A DNA stretch of 64,000 nucleotides. It comes from Frankia nepalensis. Lineage in GTDB: Bacteria > Actinomycetota > Actinomycetes > Frankiales > Frankiaceae. A model generated the notes under the pieces. It did no database searches. It had not been told where the DNA came from and saw only the letters and a list, made by a program, of their open reading frames with translations. The stretch lies in assembly GCF_016786325.1 (NCBI RefSeq), contig NZ_JADWYU010000140.1, positions 1-64,000 of the forward strand. Direction: 5' to 3'. Below are positions 19,951 through 30,059 of this stretch, piece by piece (position 1 is the stretch's first letter; each line of letters begins with the position of its first letter). The translations under genes and the position numbers were made by a program.

Positions 19951-22515
19951 ATGGACACGTCGCCTCGGCACGCGCTCGCCGAGATCCGCGCACTGGCCGC
20001 CCGCCGCAACGCCCCCCTGATCCTCGAGCTGGACCTGACGGTCGACCCGGTCGAGGGGGCCGCCGACGACCCGTTGGCGGCCCGGCTCGGCCGGCGACGA
20101 CAGTCGTTGCGCGAGATCGTCGACGGCCTGCGCCGGGCCGCGCTCGACCCCCGGACCCGGGTGCTCGTCGCGCACGTCGCGAGTTGCGGGATGCCGATCG
20201 CCCGGGCGCAGGAGATCCGCGAGGCCGTCGCCGACCTGCGGGCGGCCGGGAAGTTCGCGATCGCCTACGCGGACACCTTCGGCGAGTTCGGCGGGGGCAC
20301 GGTGCCGTACTACCTGGCCTGCGCGTTCGACCAGATCTGGCTCGCGCCGCCCGGTGACCTCGGGCTGACCGGCGTGGTCAGCCACACCCCGTTCCTGCGG
20401 GACGCGCTCGACCGGCTGGGCGTGAAGGCGGAGCTCGGCGCCCGGCACGAGTACAAGAACGCCGTCAACACGTTCGTCGAACGCGGCTTCACGTCCGCCC
20501 ACCTGGAGGCCACCACCCGGGTGGTCGAGTCGTGCGCCGACGAGATCGTCGCCGGCATCGCCGCCGGCCGGCGGCTGCCCGCCGACCGGGTACGCCTGCT
20601 CGTGGACGCCGGGCCGCTGGCCGCCGCGGCGGCGCTGCGGGCCGGGCTGGTCGACCGGCTCGGCTACCGCGACGAGGTCTACGAGGCGGCGCGCCGGCGC
20701 GCTCGCGGTGACGCGGCGTCGACTCCCGCCGCCGGCCCCGAGGTCCCCGTTCCGGCCGCGGCCGCGGCACCCGTCGTCCCAACGGCGTCCGTCCCAACGG
20801 TGTCTGTCTCGACGGCGTCGGTTCCAGGGGCCGCCCCAGCGCCGTCCGTCCCGACGGCGTCCGCCGCCCGGGCCGCGGCCCCCGAGCCCGGCCGCCTGGC
20901 CCCCGGCCGTGCCGAGCCGGCCGCGAGCGAGTGGACGGAGGCCGCGAGCCCGACGACGGCCGCCATCGCGATGACCGCCCTGACTGGCGCGGGTACGCCG
21001 GCCGGCGCCGACGCGGCTGGTGCCGAGCCCGCTGGTGCCGAGGCCGCTGGTGCCGAGGCCGCCGGCGTCGAGCCTGCCGGCGTCGAGCCTGCCGGCGTCG
21101 AGGTCGTCGGTGCCGAGGCCGCCGGCGGGGCCGTCGTGGGCGGCTCGTCCGTCGGCGCTGAGAAGACGGCTCCTGATCCGGGGACCTCCCGGATCGGCGA
21201 GGCTGACCCGGGAGGAACCCCCGCGCCGGTTCCGATGTACCTGGGCGCGTACCGCCGCTCGGCCGAGCGGCGCGAGGCGTCGCCGCTGCGGCGGGCGGCC
21301 CGCTCGTCCGGCGCCACGGTCGGCTCCCTGCTGGGCCAGGACCGGCGGGCCGGCCGGCGCCGGCCGCCGGCCGCCCAGGACGCCGGCTCCGCGGCGGCCG
21401 TCGGCCTGGACCCGGTGTCGGTGCCGCCCGACAAGGAGTCAGCTGACCCGGCCGTCGCGCTGATCCACGGCACCGGCCCGGTGATCCAGCGCCGGGTCGG
21501 CCCGTCGGTTGGCGGGCCGGTGCTGTCCGCCGACGCGGTGTGCGCGGCGTTCCGGGCGGCGGCGAAGGACCCGGACGTCATGGCGGCGGTCTTCCGGGTG
21601 GACAGTCCCGGCGGCTCGTATGTCGCCTCCGACCTGGTGCGCCGCGAGGTGGAGCGGTTCCGGGCGACGGGCCGGCCGGTCGTCGTCTCGATGGGCGCGG
21701 TCGCGGCATCCGGCGGGTACTTCGTCGCGCTCGCCGCCGACACGATCGTCGCCAACCCGTCGACCCTGACCGGCTCGATCGGGGTCTACGGCGGCAAACA
21801 GGTGATCAGCGGCCTGCTCGAGAAGCTCGGCGTGGCGATCGGCGAGGTCGCCCAGGGCGAGCACGCGCTGATGATGTCCGCGCGCCGGCCGTTCAGCCCC
21901 GGCGAGCGGTCGAAGCTCGACGAGTTCCTCGACCGGGTCTACAGCGACTTCGTCGGCAAGGTCGCGAACGCGCGCGCGATGACCCTGGAACAGGCGCGGG
22001 AGCTGGCCCGCGGCCGGGTGTGGACCGGCGCCGACGCGCACCGGCGCGGCCTGGTCGACGAGCTCGGCGGGCTGGACCGGGCGCTGCGGCTGGCCTGGGC
22101 AGCGACCGGGCTGCCCGGCGCCCGCCCGCCGCGGGTGCGGCTCGTGCCGCGTCGTTCGCTGGTCGACCAGGTCCGCCCCGCCCGGTCGAGCGAGGACCGC
22201 GCGGCGGCGGTGGGATACGGCGACCTGTCCGGCGGCGCCGGCGGCCTGGGCACCGCGCTGGCGGAGGCCGTCGCCGTGGTGGCCGGCGCGCTGGCGGGGC
22301 GGCCCGGTGGCGCCGCCGCTGGCGCCGGCGGGCTCGGCGCGGCCGGCGACGCGGCGGCGGTCGCCGTCGCGCTGGAGGCGCTCGCGGGCGGCTGGGCCGG
22401 CGTCCTGTCCGGCGGCCATGCCGGCGGGTGGGGGCCGCTGGCCGGGCTCGCGGCCCGCGCGGGACTGCCGGCCGCCGGTCCGCTCCTGATGCCGCCGATC
22501 GGCCCGATCGGTTAG
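19951..22515 (+). CDS. sppA: Signal peptide peptidase SppA, 67K type, with long Ala/Pro-rich insert
   Basis: ATG 19951 matches the start of actinobacterial SppA proteins; an in-frame GTG 19906 would add a short hydrophobic stretch. The 854-residue protein has two S49 peptidase repeats. The first (about 25-245) ends with HEYKNAVNTFVERGFTSAHLE, whose Lys169 is the likely general base. The second (about 490-720) has MGAVAASGGYFVALAADTIVANPSTLTGSIGVYGG, with nucleophile Ser587. Between them is a low-complexity linker of about 200 residues, including eight 15-base units encoding AG(A/V)E(P/A) repeats (21001-21120). The C-terminus is Gly/Ala-rich. SppA degrades cleaved signal peptides in or at the membrane. 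The linker is far longer than in E. coli or mycobacterial SppA. Confidence 0.92.
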   Translation: MDTSPRHALAEIRALAARRNAPLILELDLTVDPVEGAADDPLAARLGRRRQSLREIVDGLRRAALDPRTRVLVAHVASCGMPIARAQEIREAVADLRAAGKFAIAYADTFGEFGGGTVPYYLACAFDQIWLAPPGDLGLTGVVSHTPFLRDALDRLGVKAELGARHEYKNAVNTFVERGFTSAHLEATTRVVESCADEIVAGIAAGRRLPADRVRLLVDAGPLAAAAALRAGLVDRLGYRDEVYEAARRRARGDAASTPAAGPEVPVPAAAAAPVVPTASVPTVSVSTASVPGAAPAPSVPTASAARAAAPEPGRLAPGRAEPAASEWTEAASPTTAAIAMTALTGAGTPAGADAAGAEPAGAEAAGAEAAGVEPAGVEPAGVEVVGAEAAGGAVVGGSSVGAEKTAPDPGTSRIGEADPGGTPAPVPMYLGAYRRSAERREASPLRRAARSSGATVGSLLGQDRRAGRRRPPAAQDAGSAAAVGLDPVSVPPDKESADPAVALIHGTGPVIQRRVGPSVGGPVLSADAVCAAFRAAAKDPDVMAAVFRVDSPGGSYVASDLVRREVERFRATGRPVVVSMGAVAASGGYFVALAADTIVANPSTLTGSIGVYGGKQVISGLLEKLGVAIGEVAQGEHALMMSARRPFSPGERSKLDEFLDRVYSDFVGKVANARAMTLEQARELARGRVWTGADAHRRGLVDELGGLDRALRLAWAATGLPGARPPRVRLVPRRSLVDQVRPARSSEDRAAAVGYGDLSGGAGGLGTALAEAVAVVAGALAGRPGGAAAGAGGLGAAGDAAAVAVALEALAGGWAGVLSGGHAGGWGPLAGLAARAGLPAAGPLLMPPIGPIG
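21001..21120 (+). repeat. 15-bp tandem repeat in sppA linker
   Basis: Eight consecutive 15-base units, in phase with the codons, encode pentapeptides of the form A-G-(A/V)-E-(P/A). Adjacent units are nearly identical in DNA (GCTGGTGCCGAGGCC or GCCGGCGTCGAGCCT), so slipped-strand expansion is likely and copy number may vary among strains. Confidence 0.8.
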
Positions 22516-22778
22516 GGCGCTTCCCGCGGGTCCCGGCGCGGATCGCCGCCCGCCCGCGCCGGGCTCCGCCCGCCGGCCCCCGCCCGCCGCCGGCCGGGAT
22601 CTTCGGGATGCCCGAGGTCAGCCGCTTCGCCGGCGGCCCGGCCGCCGCGCGCGTGGGCCGCGCTCGGCCGCTCGTGTGGCCGAGCCCACCCGTGTCAGGG
22701 CAGCGGGCGGCGCGGGAGTCGGCGTGTGGCCGGCACCCGCGCGCCGGCACGGCGGTAGTCTCACCCCGGCCGGATTAG

Positions 22779-24116
<1,338 letters not shown>

Positions 24117-24121
24117 CCGGC

Positions 24122-24499
24122 ATGGCGCGCCTGCCCCGGCGGACCACGCTCACCACCCGGGCCACCCTGCTCGCCGTGGTGATCTGCGTGCTCGTGCTGA
24201 CGCTCGCGTATCCGCTGCGGCTCTACCTGCGCCAGCAGGCCGAGATCGCGGCGCTGCGCAAGCAGAACGCGGCGAGCCAGGCGCGCGTGGACGCGCTGCG
24301 CGCCGGGGTGGCGAAGTACGACGACGACGCGTGGGTCGAGGACGAGGCGCGGCGCCGCCTGCACTACATCCGGCCCGGGGAGAAGACCTACCTGATGCCC
24401 GTGACGCCGTCGGCGACCCCGCCGGCGCCGGGCGGGCATGGCCGGTCCAACCCCGACGACGCGTGGTACAGCCAGCTGTGGTCCCAGACCGCGCCGTGA
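24122..24499 (+). CDS. FtsB/DivIC-like septum formation initiator
   Basis: A 125-residue bitopic membrane protein: short basic N-terminus, one transmembrane helix (ATLLAVVICVLVLTLAYPL), then a coiled coil (YLRQQAEIAALRKQNAASQARVDAL) and the conserved YDDDAWVEDEARRRLHYIRPGEKTYLM that marks actinobacterial FtsB/DivIC. In the divisome it links FtsL and FtsQ to septal synthesis. It begins five bases after eno and overlaps the DUF501 start by GTGA, so the three are one transcript. The C-terminus is Pro/Ala-rich. Confidence 0.9.
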   Translation: MARLPRRTTLTTRATLLAVVICVLVLTLAYPLRLYLRQQAEIAALRKQNAASQARVDALRAGVAKYDDDAWVEDEARRRLHYIRPGEKTYLMPVTPSATPPAPGGHGRSNPDDAWYSQLWSQTAP

Positions 24500-25197
24500 G
24501 CGCGGCCGGGAAGGGTGGACACGGCGGCGTGCTCCCCGGCGAGGGCGTGCTCTCCAGCGACCGCGCGGTCTCCAGCGACCGCGTGGTCTCCTGCGACGCC
24601 GACGCGTCCGGCGAGCTCGCCGCGGATCTGGCGGTGGTCGAGCGCCAGCTGAGGCGGCGGCCGAGGGCGGTGCTCCGGGTGGCGCACCGCTGCTCGTGCG
24701 GGCTGCCCGACGTCCTCGAGACGGCGCCGCGGCTGGAGGACGGCACGCCGTTCCCGACGCTGTACTACCTGACCTGCCCGCGGGCGAACGCGGCGGTCTC
24801 GCGGCTGGAGGCCTCCGGGCTGATGCGGGAGATGACCGCCCGGCTGGCCGAGGACAGCGAGCTCGCCGCCGCCTACCGCGCCGCCCACGCGGACTACCTG
24901 GCCCGTCGCGACGCGCTGGGCGCGCTGCCCGGGAACCCGGGCGCCGGCGGCATGCCGGAGCGGGTGAAGTGCCTGCACGTCCTGGTCGCGCACAGCCTGG
25001 CCGTCGGCCCGGGGGTGAACCCGTTCGGCGACGAGGCGCTGGCGGCCATCGGCGAGTGGGGCGCCCGCGGCCCCTGCGTGGCGGTCAGCGCGCCCGACGC
25101 CCCCACGCCCGACGCCCCCACGTCTGATGACCCCGCGCCCGATGACGCCGCGCCCGGCGAGCCCGCGGGCGGGGACGAGCGCCTCGGCGGCCCCTGA
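24496..25197 (+). CDS. DUF501 protein
   Basis: GTG 24496 overlaps the preceding stop. The 233-residue product has a repetitive N-terminus (VLSSDRAVSSDRVVSCD, from an 18-base near-repeat), the DUF501 core VVERQLRRRPRAVLRVAHRCSCGLPDVLETAPRLEDGTPFPTLYYLTCP with a Cys-x-Cys pair and TCP, and later MPERVKCLHVLVAHSLAVGPGVNPFGDEAL with conserved Cys and His residues. The Cys/His pattern suggests metal binding; function is unknown. The last 40 residues are a low-complexity PDAPTPDAPTSDD tail. Its place between ftsB-like and ppx genes is conserved in actinobacteria. Confidence 0.9.
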   Translation: MSAAGKGGHGGVLPGEGVLSSDRAVSSDRVVSCDADASGELAADLAVVERQLRRRPRAVLRVAHRCSCGLPDVLETAPRLEDGTPFPTLYYLTCPRANAAVSRLEASGLMREMTARLAEDSELAAAYRAAHADYLARRDALGALPGNPGAGGMPERVKCLHVLVAHSLAVGPGVNPFGDEALAAIGEWGARGPCVAVSAPDAPTPDAPTSDDPAPDDAAPGEPAGGDERLGGP

Positions 25198-25299
25198 CGG
25201 CCAGCTGTCCCGCGTCCGGACGCCCGGACGCCCCTGAAGCTCCTGAAGCCAGATGCCGCCCCGTCGGCTCGGGACCGACGACCGAAGGGAGCGCGAGCG

Positions 25300-26238
25300 A
25301 TGAGCCGCGTCGCCGCCATCGACTGTGGTACCAACTCGATCCGGCTGCTGGTCGCCGACGTCGACGTGGCCGGGGACGCGCCCCGGCTCGCCGAGCTGAC
25401 CCGTCGGATGGAGATCGTGCGGCTGGGCGCCGGGGTGGACCGCACCGGCGAGCTCGCCCCCGAGGCGCTGGAGCGCACCTTCGCCGCGCTGCGTGGCTAC
25501 GCCGCCGAGATCGAGCGGCTCGGCGCGGGCCGGGTCCGCATGGTCGCCACCAGCGCGACCCGGGACGCCCGTAACCGTGCCGAGCTGGTCGAGGGCGTGC
25601 GCGCGATCCTCGGCGTGGACCCCGAGGTGATCAGTGGCGACGAGGAGGCGGCGCTGTCCTACGCCGGCGCGGCCGCCGAGCTCCCCGGCGCGGCGAAGCC
25701 GATCCTGGTCGCCGACATCGGCGGCGGCTCCACCGAGCTCGTGCTCGGTGACGCCTCGGGTGTGCTGGCCGCCCGGTCGGTCAACGTCGGCTGCGTCCGG
25801 ATGGCCGAGCGCCACTTCCGCACGGATCCTCCTGAGCCGGCCGAGGCGGCCGCCATCGTCGCCGACGTGCACGCCGCGCTCGACCTGGCCGAGCAGGTGG
25901 TGCCGCTGCGCGAGGCGGCGACGCTGGTCGGCGTCGCGGGAACCGTCACCACCGTCGCGGCGCTGGCCGCCGGGCTGCCCGAGTACGACAGCGACCGGAT
26001 CCACCTGATGACGACCTCCGCCGGCGACGTCGCCGACGTGACCGGGAAGCTGCTGGCGATGACGCACGCCGAACGCGCGGCGCTGCCGGTGATGCACCCC
26101 GGGCGGGTCGACGTCATCGCGGCCGGCGCCCTGGTGCTGCGGACCCTCGTCGAGCGGGTCGGCCTGCCAACGGTCGTGGCCAGCGAGCGCGACATCCTCG
26201 ACGGCATCGCCTTCTCGCTCGGCGATCGCGCCCGCTGA
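25300..26238 (+). CDS. Ppx/GppA exopolyphosphatase family protein
   Basis: ATG 25300 has GAAGGGAG eleven bases upstream. The 312-residue protein has the actin-like ATPase-fold signatures of the family: VAAIDCGTNSIRLLVADV (phosphate loop 1), ATSATRDARNR, VISGDEEAALSYAGA and VADIGGGSTELVLGD (phosphate loop 2), then GVAGTVTTVAAL. It resembles the short single-module Ppx of mycobacteria and streptomycetes that hydrolyse polyphosphate or pppGpp. Which substrate is preferred cannot be read. A 100-base gap separates it from DUF501, and the uracil-DNA glycosylase gene follows after 12 bases, probably in the same transcript. Confidence 0.93.
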   Translation: MSRVAAIDCGTNSIRLLVADVDVAGDAPRLAELTRRMEIVRLGAGVDRTGELAPEALERTFAALRGYAAEIERLGAGRVRMVATSATRDARNRAELVEGVRAILGVDPEVISGDEEAALSYAGAAAELPGAAKPILVADIGGGSTELVLGDASGVLAARSVNVGCVRMAERHFRTDPPEPAEAAAIVADVHAALDLAEQVVPLREAATLVGVAGTVTTVAALAAGLPEYDSDRIHLMTTSAGDVADVTGKLLAMTHAERAALPVMHPGRVDVIAAGALVLRTLVERVGLPTVVASERDILDGIAFSLGDRAR

Positions 26239-26250
26239 CGGAGGCGGCCG

Positions 26251-27081
26251 GTGAGGCCTGAGGGACGAGAGCCCGTGCCGCCGGGGACGGGGTGGCCGGG
26301 GGATCCGGCGACGGCGGCGACGCCGGTGGCGCTGGGGCCGGCGGACGTCGAGCGGCTGGCGCGCGACGCCGCGGACGCCGTCGGGCTCGACGCCCGCGCG
26401 TCGGTCTGCCGGGCCTGCCCGCGGCTGGTCGAGTGGCGGGAGGAGGTCGCCAGGGTCCGGCGGGCCGCGTACGCCGACCAGCGTTACTGGGGCCGGCCGA
26501 TGCCGTCGTTCGGTCCGGCGGACGCGCGCGTGCTGCTCGTCGGGCTCGCGCCGGCGGCGCACGGCGGCAACCGCACCGGCCGGATCTTCACCGGCGACCG
26601 CAGCGGGGACTGGCTGTTCGCCGCGCTGCACCGGGTGGGCCTGGCCGAGCTGCCGACCTCGACGTCGGCCGGTGACGGCCAGCGGATGCTGGGCACGCGC
26701 GTCCTGGCCGCGGTGCGGTGCGCCCCGCCGGCCAACAAGCCGACTCCTCAGGAACGGGACGCCTGCCGGCCCTGGCTGGTTCGCGAGCTCGAACTGCTGC
26801 GCCCGACGCTGCGCGCCATCGTCGTGCTCGGCGGCTTCGCCTGGCAGGCGCTCTGGCCAACGCTCGCGGCCGCCGGCTTCCCGCCGCCCGCCCGCCGGCC
26901 GGTGTTCGGCCACGGCGCCCGGGTCGAGTCACCGGGCGGTGGGCCGCTGGTGCTCGGCTGCTATCACCCGAGCCAGCAGAACACCTTCACCGGCCGGGTC
27001 ACCGCCGCGATGCTCGAGGAGGTCCTGGCCGCCGCGGCCCGGCACGCGGGCCTTCTCCCGCCGTCGCCGGCCGGGTCCTGA
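26251..27081 (+). CDS. Family 5 uracil-DNA glycosylase (UdgB type)
   Basis: GTG 26251 starts 12 bases after ppx and gives 276 residues. The signatures of thermophile/mycobacterial family 5 UDG are present: CRACPRLVEWREEVAR (two Fe-S cysteines), YWGRPMPSFG, GLAPAAHGGNRTGRIFTGDRSGDWLF (motif A), RCAPPANKPTP with another cluster Cys, and CYHPSQQNTFTGR (motif B with the last Cys and His). These enzymes hold a 4Fe-4S cluster and remove uracil, hypoxanthine and other deaminated bases, which matters in a GC-rich genome. The first 45 residues are a variable extension. Confidence 0.93.
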   Translation: MRPEGREPVPPGTGWPGDPATAATPVALGPADVERLARDAADAVGLDARASVCRACPRLVEWREEVARVRRAAYADQRYWGRPMPSFGPADARVLLVGLAPAAHGGNRTGRIFTGDRSGDWLFAALHRVGLAELPTSTSAGDGQRMLGTRVLAAVRCAPPANKPTPQERDACRPWLVRELELLRPTLRAIVVLGGFAWQALWPTLAAAGFPPPARRPVFGHGARVESPGGGPLVLGCYHPSQQNTFTGRVTAAMLEEVLAAAARHAGLLPPSPAGS

Positions 27082-27152
27082 CCTGGGTCACGGGTCCTCC
27101 TGACCTGGTCACCGGGTCCTGGACTGGGCACCGGGTCCTGGACCGGTCCGCC
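27073..27152. repeat. Short imperfect tandem repeat
   Basis: Four units of 19-22 bases beginning GGGTCCT (27073, 27092, 27114, 27133) run through the end of the glycosylase gene into the spacer, each containing a form of GACCTGGTCACC. The function is unknown; it may mark the transcript end or be a slippage product. Confidence 0.55.
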
Positions 27153-27489
27153 GGGGCTGGGTCTCCTTCGCCGGCGCTGGATCTCGATCGGCCGCCGGCC
27201 GTGCGCACGCCCCGCCGTCGCCTGGCCGGCGCCCGGCCCGCCAGGCGGCGACGGAAGATTCCGGCTGACCGGGCCGGAATACCTCGGATCGGGTGTCTTT
27301 TGAGCCGTGTCGGCATGGCGTGGCCGAAATCACCGCTGTCGGCTGCGTCATAGTGGCTTACGCCATATGTCATATTCGTGTCCCACGTCACTTCTGAGTG
27401 CCCTATGGATCTCCTTCGGCCTGGGTGCGGGCCCCTGGGCGACCGGCGGCGGCCGGCGTACGGGGAGTCGCCGTGGGTACCGCTTTCCC
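27082..27489. other. Spacer of about 400 bp before NDH-2
   Basis: Beyond the short repeat at its left end, this spacer has no gene. Its right half is less GC-rich around 27350-27400 (GTGGCTTACGCCATATGTCATATTCG is not quoted further here), a likely promoter zone for the NADH dehydrogenase gene. No specific -10/-35 pair was assigned. Confidence 0.35.
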
Positions 27490-28902
27490 ATGGGATTTGG
27501 TCGGGCACCCCGCATCCTCGTCGTCGGTGGCGGTTACGTCGGGATGTACACAGCCCTGCGGCTGCAGCGTCGGCTGCGCCGGGGTGAGGCGACGATCACC
27601 GTCGTCGAGCCGAACTCCTACATGACGTACCAGCCGTTCCTGCCGGAGGCGGCCGCCGGCAACCTCGAACCACGTCACGTGGTGGTGCCGCTGCGCAAGG
27701 TTCTGCGCCGGTGCCAGGTGGTCAGTGGACGGGTGACCATGGTCGCGCACGCAAGTCGTAAGGCCACGGTGCGTACCGTCGGCGGCGACGAGTACGACCT
27801 CGACTACGACATCCTCGTGATGGCCCCCGGGTCGGTCGCCCGGACGCTGCCGATCCCGGGCCTCGGCGAGCTCGGCGTCGGTTTCAAGTCGGTGGCCGAG
27901 GCGATTTACCTGAGAAACAAGGTGATAAACCGGATGGACGCCGCGGCGTCCACCGCGGACCCGGTCGAGCGGGTCCGTGCCCTTACTTTCGTGTTCATTG
28001 GCGGTGGATACGCGGGAATCGAGGCGCTCGCGGAACTCGAGGACATGTCCCGTTACGCGTGCTCCTATTATCCGCGCATTGTTCCGGCCGACCTGCGGTG
28101 GGTCCTCGTCGAGGCGACGAACAGAATTCTTCCCGAGGTGTCGCCGGCCATGGGGCTTTACACGGTGAAGCAGCTCGAGCATCGCGGGATCGAGGTCCGG
28201 CTGGGAACCAGGGTCACCAGCCTCACCGGCGGTCACGTCAGGCTGGACGACGGCACCGAGTTCGACGCCGACACGATCGTCTGGACGGCCGGCGTGCGCG
28301 CCAACCCGGTGCTCGGCCGCACCGACCTGCCGCTCGACGACCGAGGACGGCTGCGGGCCACCCCCTTCCTCCAGGTGGACGGGGTCGCCGACGCCTGGAC
28401 CGCCGGCGACTGCGCCGCCGTGCCCGACCTGACCGGCCCGGACGGCGCCACCACCAGCCCGTCGGCGCAGCACGCCGTCCGGCAGGCGCGCAGGCTCGCC
28501 GACAACCTGGTCGCCCACCTGCGCGGCCATCCGATCGAGCCGTACGCGCACAAGTACGCGGGCAGCGTGGCCTCTCTCGGCTTCCACCGCGGCGTGGCCG
28601 ACGTCTATGGCGTCAAGCTGCGGGGATGGCCGGCGTGGCTGATGCACCGCACCTACCACCTCAGCCGCCTGCCGACCTTCAACCGCAAGGCGCGGGTGAT
28701 GGCCGACTGGACGCTGTCGCTGTTCTTCGAGCGCGAGATCGTCTCCCTCGGCTCGTTCGCCGACCCGCGAGCCGAGTTCCGCCGCGCGACCGCCGCGCCC
28801 GCGCCGACGGGCGCGGCCGCTCCTGAGCCGGCCAGGGTGAGCGCCGCCGGCCGGGCCAGCGTCGTCGGCCATCGAGGGAACGGGCCGGTCGGACCCGTCT
28901 GA
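27490..28902 (+). CDS. ndh: Type II NADH dehydrogenase (NDH-2)
   Basis: ATG 27490 gives 470 residues starting MGFGRAPRILVVGGGYVGMYTALRLQ, the FAD-binding GxGxxG. Later come YMTYQPFLPEAAAGNLEPRHVVVPLR, DILVMAPGSVARTLPIPG, the NADH-binding VFIGGGYAGIEALAELEDM, DTIVWTAGVRANP and GDCAAVPDL with the FAD Asp, followed by the C-terminal membrane-anchor region. This single-subunit peripheral enzyme moves electrons from NADH to menaquinone without proton pumping. The upstream frame to 27307 adds Arg-rich sequence with no ribosome binding site. The last 40 residues are Ala-rich. A strong hairpin follows at 28910. Confidence 0.92.
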   Translation: MGFGRAPRILVVGGGYVGMYTALRLQRRLRRGEATITVVEPNSYMTYQPFLPEAAAGNLEPRHVVVPLRKVLRRCQVVSGRVTMVAHASRKATVRTVGGDEYDLDYDILVMAPGSVARTLPIPGLGELGVGFKSVAEAIYLRNKVINRMDAAASTADPVERVRALTFVFIGGGYAGIEALAELEDMSRYACSYYPRIVPADLRWVLVEATNRILPEVSPAMGLYTVKQLEHRGIEVRLGTRVTSLTGGHVRLDDGTEFDADTIVWTAGVRANPVLGRTDLPLDDRGRLRATPFLQVDGVADAWTAGDCAAVPDLTGPDGATTSPSAQHAVRQARRLADNLVAHLRGHPIEPYAHKYAGSVASLGFHRGVADVYGVKLRGWPAWLMHRTYHLSRLPTFNRKARVMADWTLSLFFEREIVSLGSFADPRAEFRRATAAPAPTGAAAPEPARVSAAGRASVVGHRGNGPVGPV

Positions 28903-28909
28903 AGGGCGT

Positions 28910-28943
28910 CCGGCCCGGCCCGTCGGGGGGTGGGCCGGGCCGG
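28910..28943. terminator. Hairpin behind NDH-2 gene
   Basis: CCGGCCCGGCCC (28910-28921) pairs perfectly with GGGCCGGGCCGG (28932-28943) over a 10-base loop, starting eight bases after the stop codon. It lacks a U-tract. Confidence 0.6.
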
Positions 28944-29137
28944 CCGGGCGAGGGAGAAGATCCCGGAAGGTCGGGGCATATCCCCACCGGGAAGGTGGCC
29001 GAAGTCGGTGACCAGCCTGTGGTGATCACGCGACGTCCTATGACGGTCTGCCACGGCCTGTCCGCGCGTTGTTTACCCGAACGTCACGAAGGGTGACGAC
29101 TGCCCGCTCCGCCCGACGTCCGGATGATTTCTCCACG

Positions 29138-29166
29138 TTGTGTTATTCCCAGAACGTACGTAGCGT
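29138..29166 (+). promoter_or_regulatory. Likely promoter of the tRNA gene
   Basis: TTGTGT (29138-29143) and TAGCGT (29161-29166) are separated by 17 bases and end 26 bases before the tRNA. The stretch is unusually AT-rich for this window. This is a sigma-70-like match by eye. Confidence 0.35.
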
Positions 29167-29192
29167 GGTAGAAATATCAGCGATGTAGACGA

Positions 29193-29267
29193 GCCGGTGT
29201 ATCCCAACAGGTAGAGGAGGCTGTCCTAAAAACAGCTCGAGTGTCGGTTCGACTCCGACCACCGGCA
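29193..29267 (+). tRNA. Atypical class I tRNA, anticodon UAA
   Basis: A 75-base cloverleaf: acceptor GCCGGTG (29193-29199) pairs with CACCGGC (29260-29266), discriminator A29267; D arm TCCC/AGGA with one mismatch and loop AACAGGTAG containing GG; anticodon arm GCTGT/ACAGC with loop CCTAAAA; variable loop of six bases; T arm GTCGG/CCGAC with loop TTCGACT. CCA is not encoded. The central triplet is TAA (29227-29229), which would read UUA (Leu), but Leu tRNAs are class II with a long variable arm, and this one is class I. The base before the anticodon is C, not the near-universal U33. It is therefore either an odd functional tRNA, perhaps with another amino acid identity, or a degenerate copy. 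Confidence 0.75.
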
Positions 29268-30059
29268 CGCATCGGGGCCATCCTGTTCGCTCACCTTTGG
29301 TGGGCTCCCGGCCTCCCGCGTTATGTTGCTCCGGGACCGAGCCCCGGACCCCGCGCCAGGGGGCTTCGCCCCCCTGGCCCTCGAGGGCGCGATCCGTTCT
29401 CTCCGCGGGTTCTTCGAGTTGGCTTCAACGGTTCTCGTTGGTCACGCCAGGGATTCGGCCTGGCGCTCATGATGTTCCGCGCGCCAGGCCACCGGACCCA
29501 TGTCGGCGGGCTTCGCCCTCTTGAACCCTGAGAGCGTGACCACCGTTCTCCTCGAACCTTCGGCTGGGGTGGCGGTCCTCATCGGGTCTGAGGGCTCGGC
29601 GCCTTCGGCGGCTTCGGCGCGCCGTCTGGCCCTGCCTCGTCGCCGGGCCTGTGATGTTCGGCGGCGGGGTGACTGGCGGCGTGTGACGATTTGTAGGAGC
29701 CGGGTCGCCGTCGGTATTTGCTTGTTTCGGGCGGTCTCCGCTCCCGATGAGCCGCGCTTTCGAGGGTCGCTTTCCGCGCCACTTTTGTTGCTCTGGGTGC
29801 TCAGGCCGGGCGGCTGTGGTGAAACGGTGCGTGACCGGGTGGCCGCTTCGTCGCCGGGCCGGCCGACCGGCCGCCCGGGGCGGCGGCGGACGCCGGCGTG
29901 ATCGCGGCGGCAGCGGGTGAGCGGACGCGGGAAGGCGCGGCGGAACCGGGGTGGAACCCGGGGTCGCGTGTTGGCGTTTATCGTTTGCGGTAGGTGCTGG
30001 ACGACGCGGGCGGCAGGGAGCCGACCGGGTGGACAGTGCGAAGGGGAGCCACGATCCGA
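29268..30059. other. Gene-poor stretch of about 790 bp behind the tRNA
   Basis: Several open frames (for example 29500-29901) exist, but their products are Arg/Pro/Ser-rich without domain or ribosome binding site. The base composition is a little lower in GC than in neighbouring genes. A direct copy of the tRNA 3' end, which would mark an integrated element, was not found in the stretch. Apart from the hairpin at 29355 nothing is recognised. Confidence 0.4.
29355..29378. terminator. GC hairpin downstream of tRNA
   Basis: GCCAGGGGG (29355-29363) and CCCCCTGGC (29370-29378) form a perfect 9-bp stem with a TTCG-containing six-base loop, about 90 bases after the tRNA. It could end the tRNA transcript. 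Confidence 0.5.

Noticed and set aside
24388-26913. Open frame of 841 codons opposite the DUF501, ppx and udg genes
   Set aside because: Spans several real genes on the other strand; no ribosome binding site or domain.
29193-29267. Amber or ochre suppressor tRNA
   Set aside because: The loop centre is TAA as an anticodon (reads UUA); reading CTA or TTA would need a shifted loop that breaks the five-pair stem.
29268-30059. Integrated element behind the tRNA
   Set aside because: No integrase, no repeated tRNA 3' end and no phage-type gene is seen in the window.
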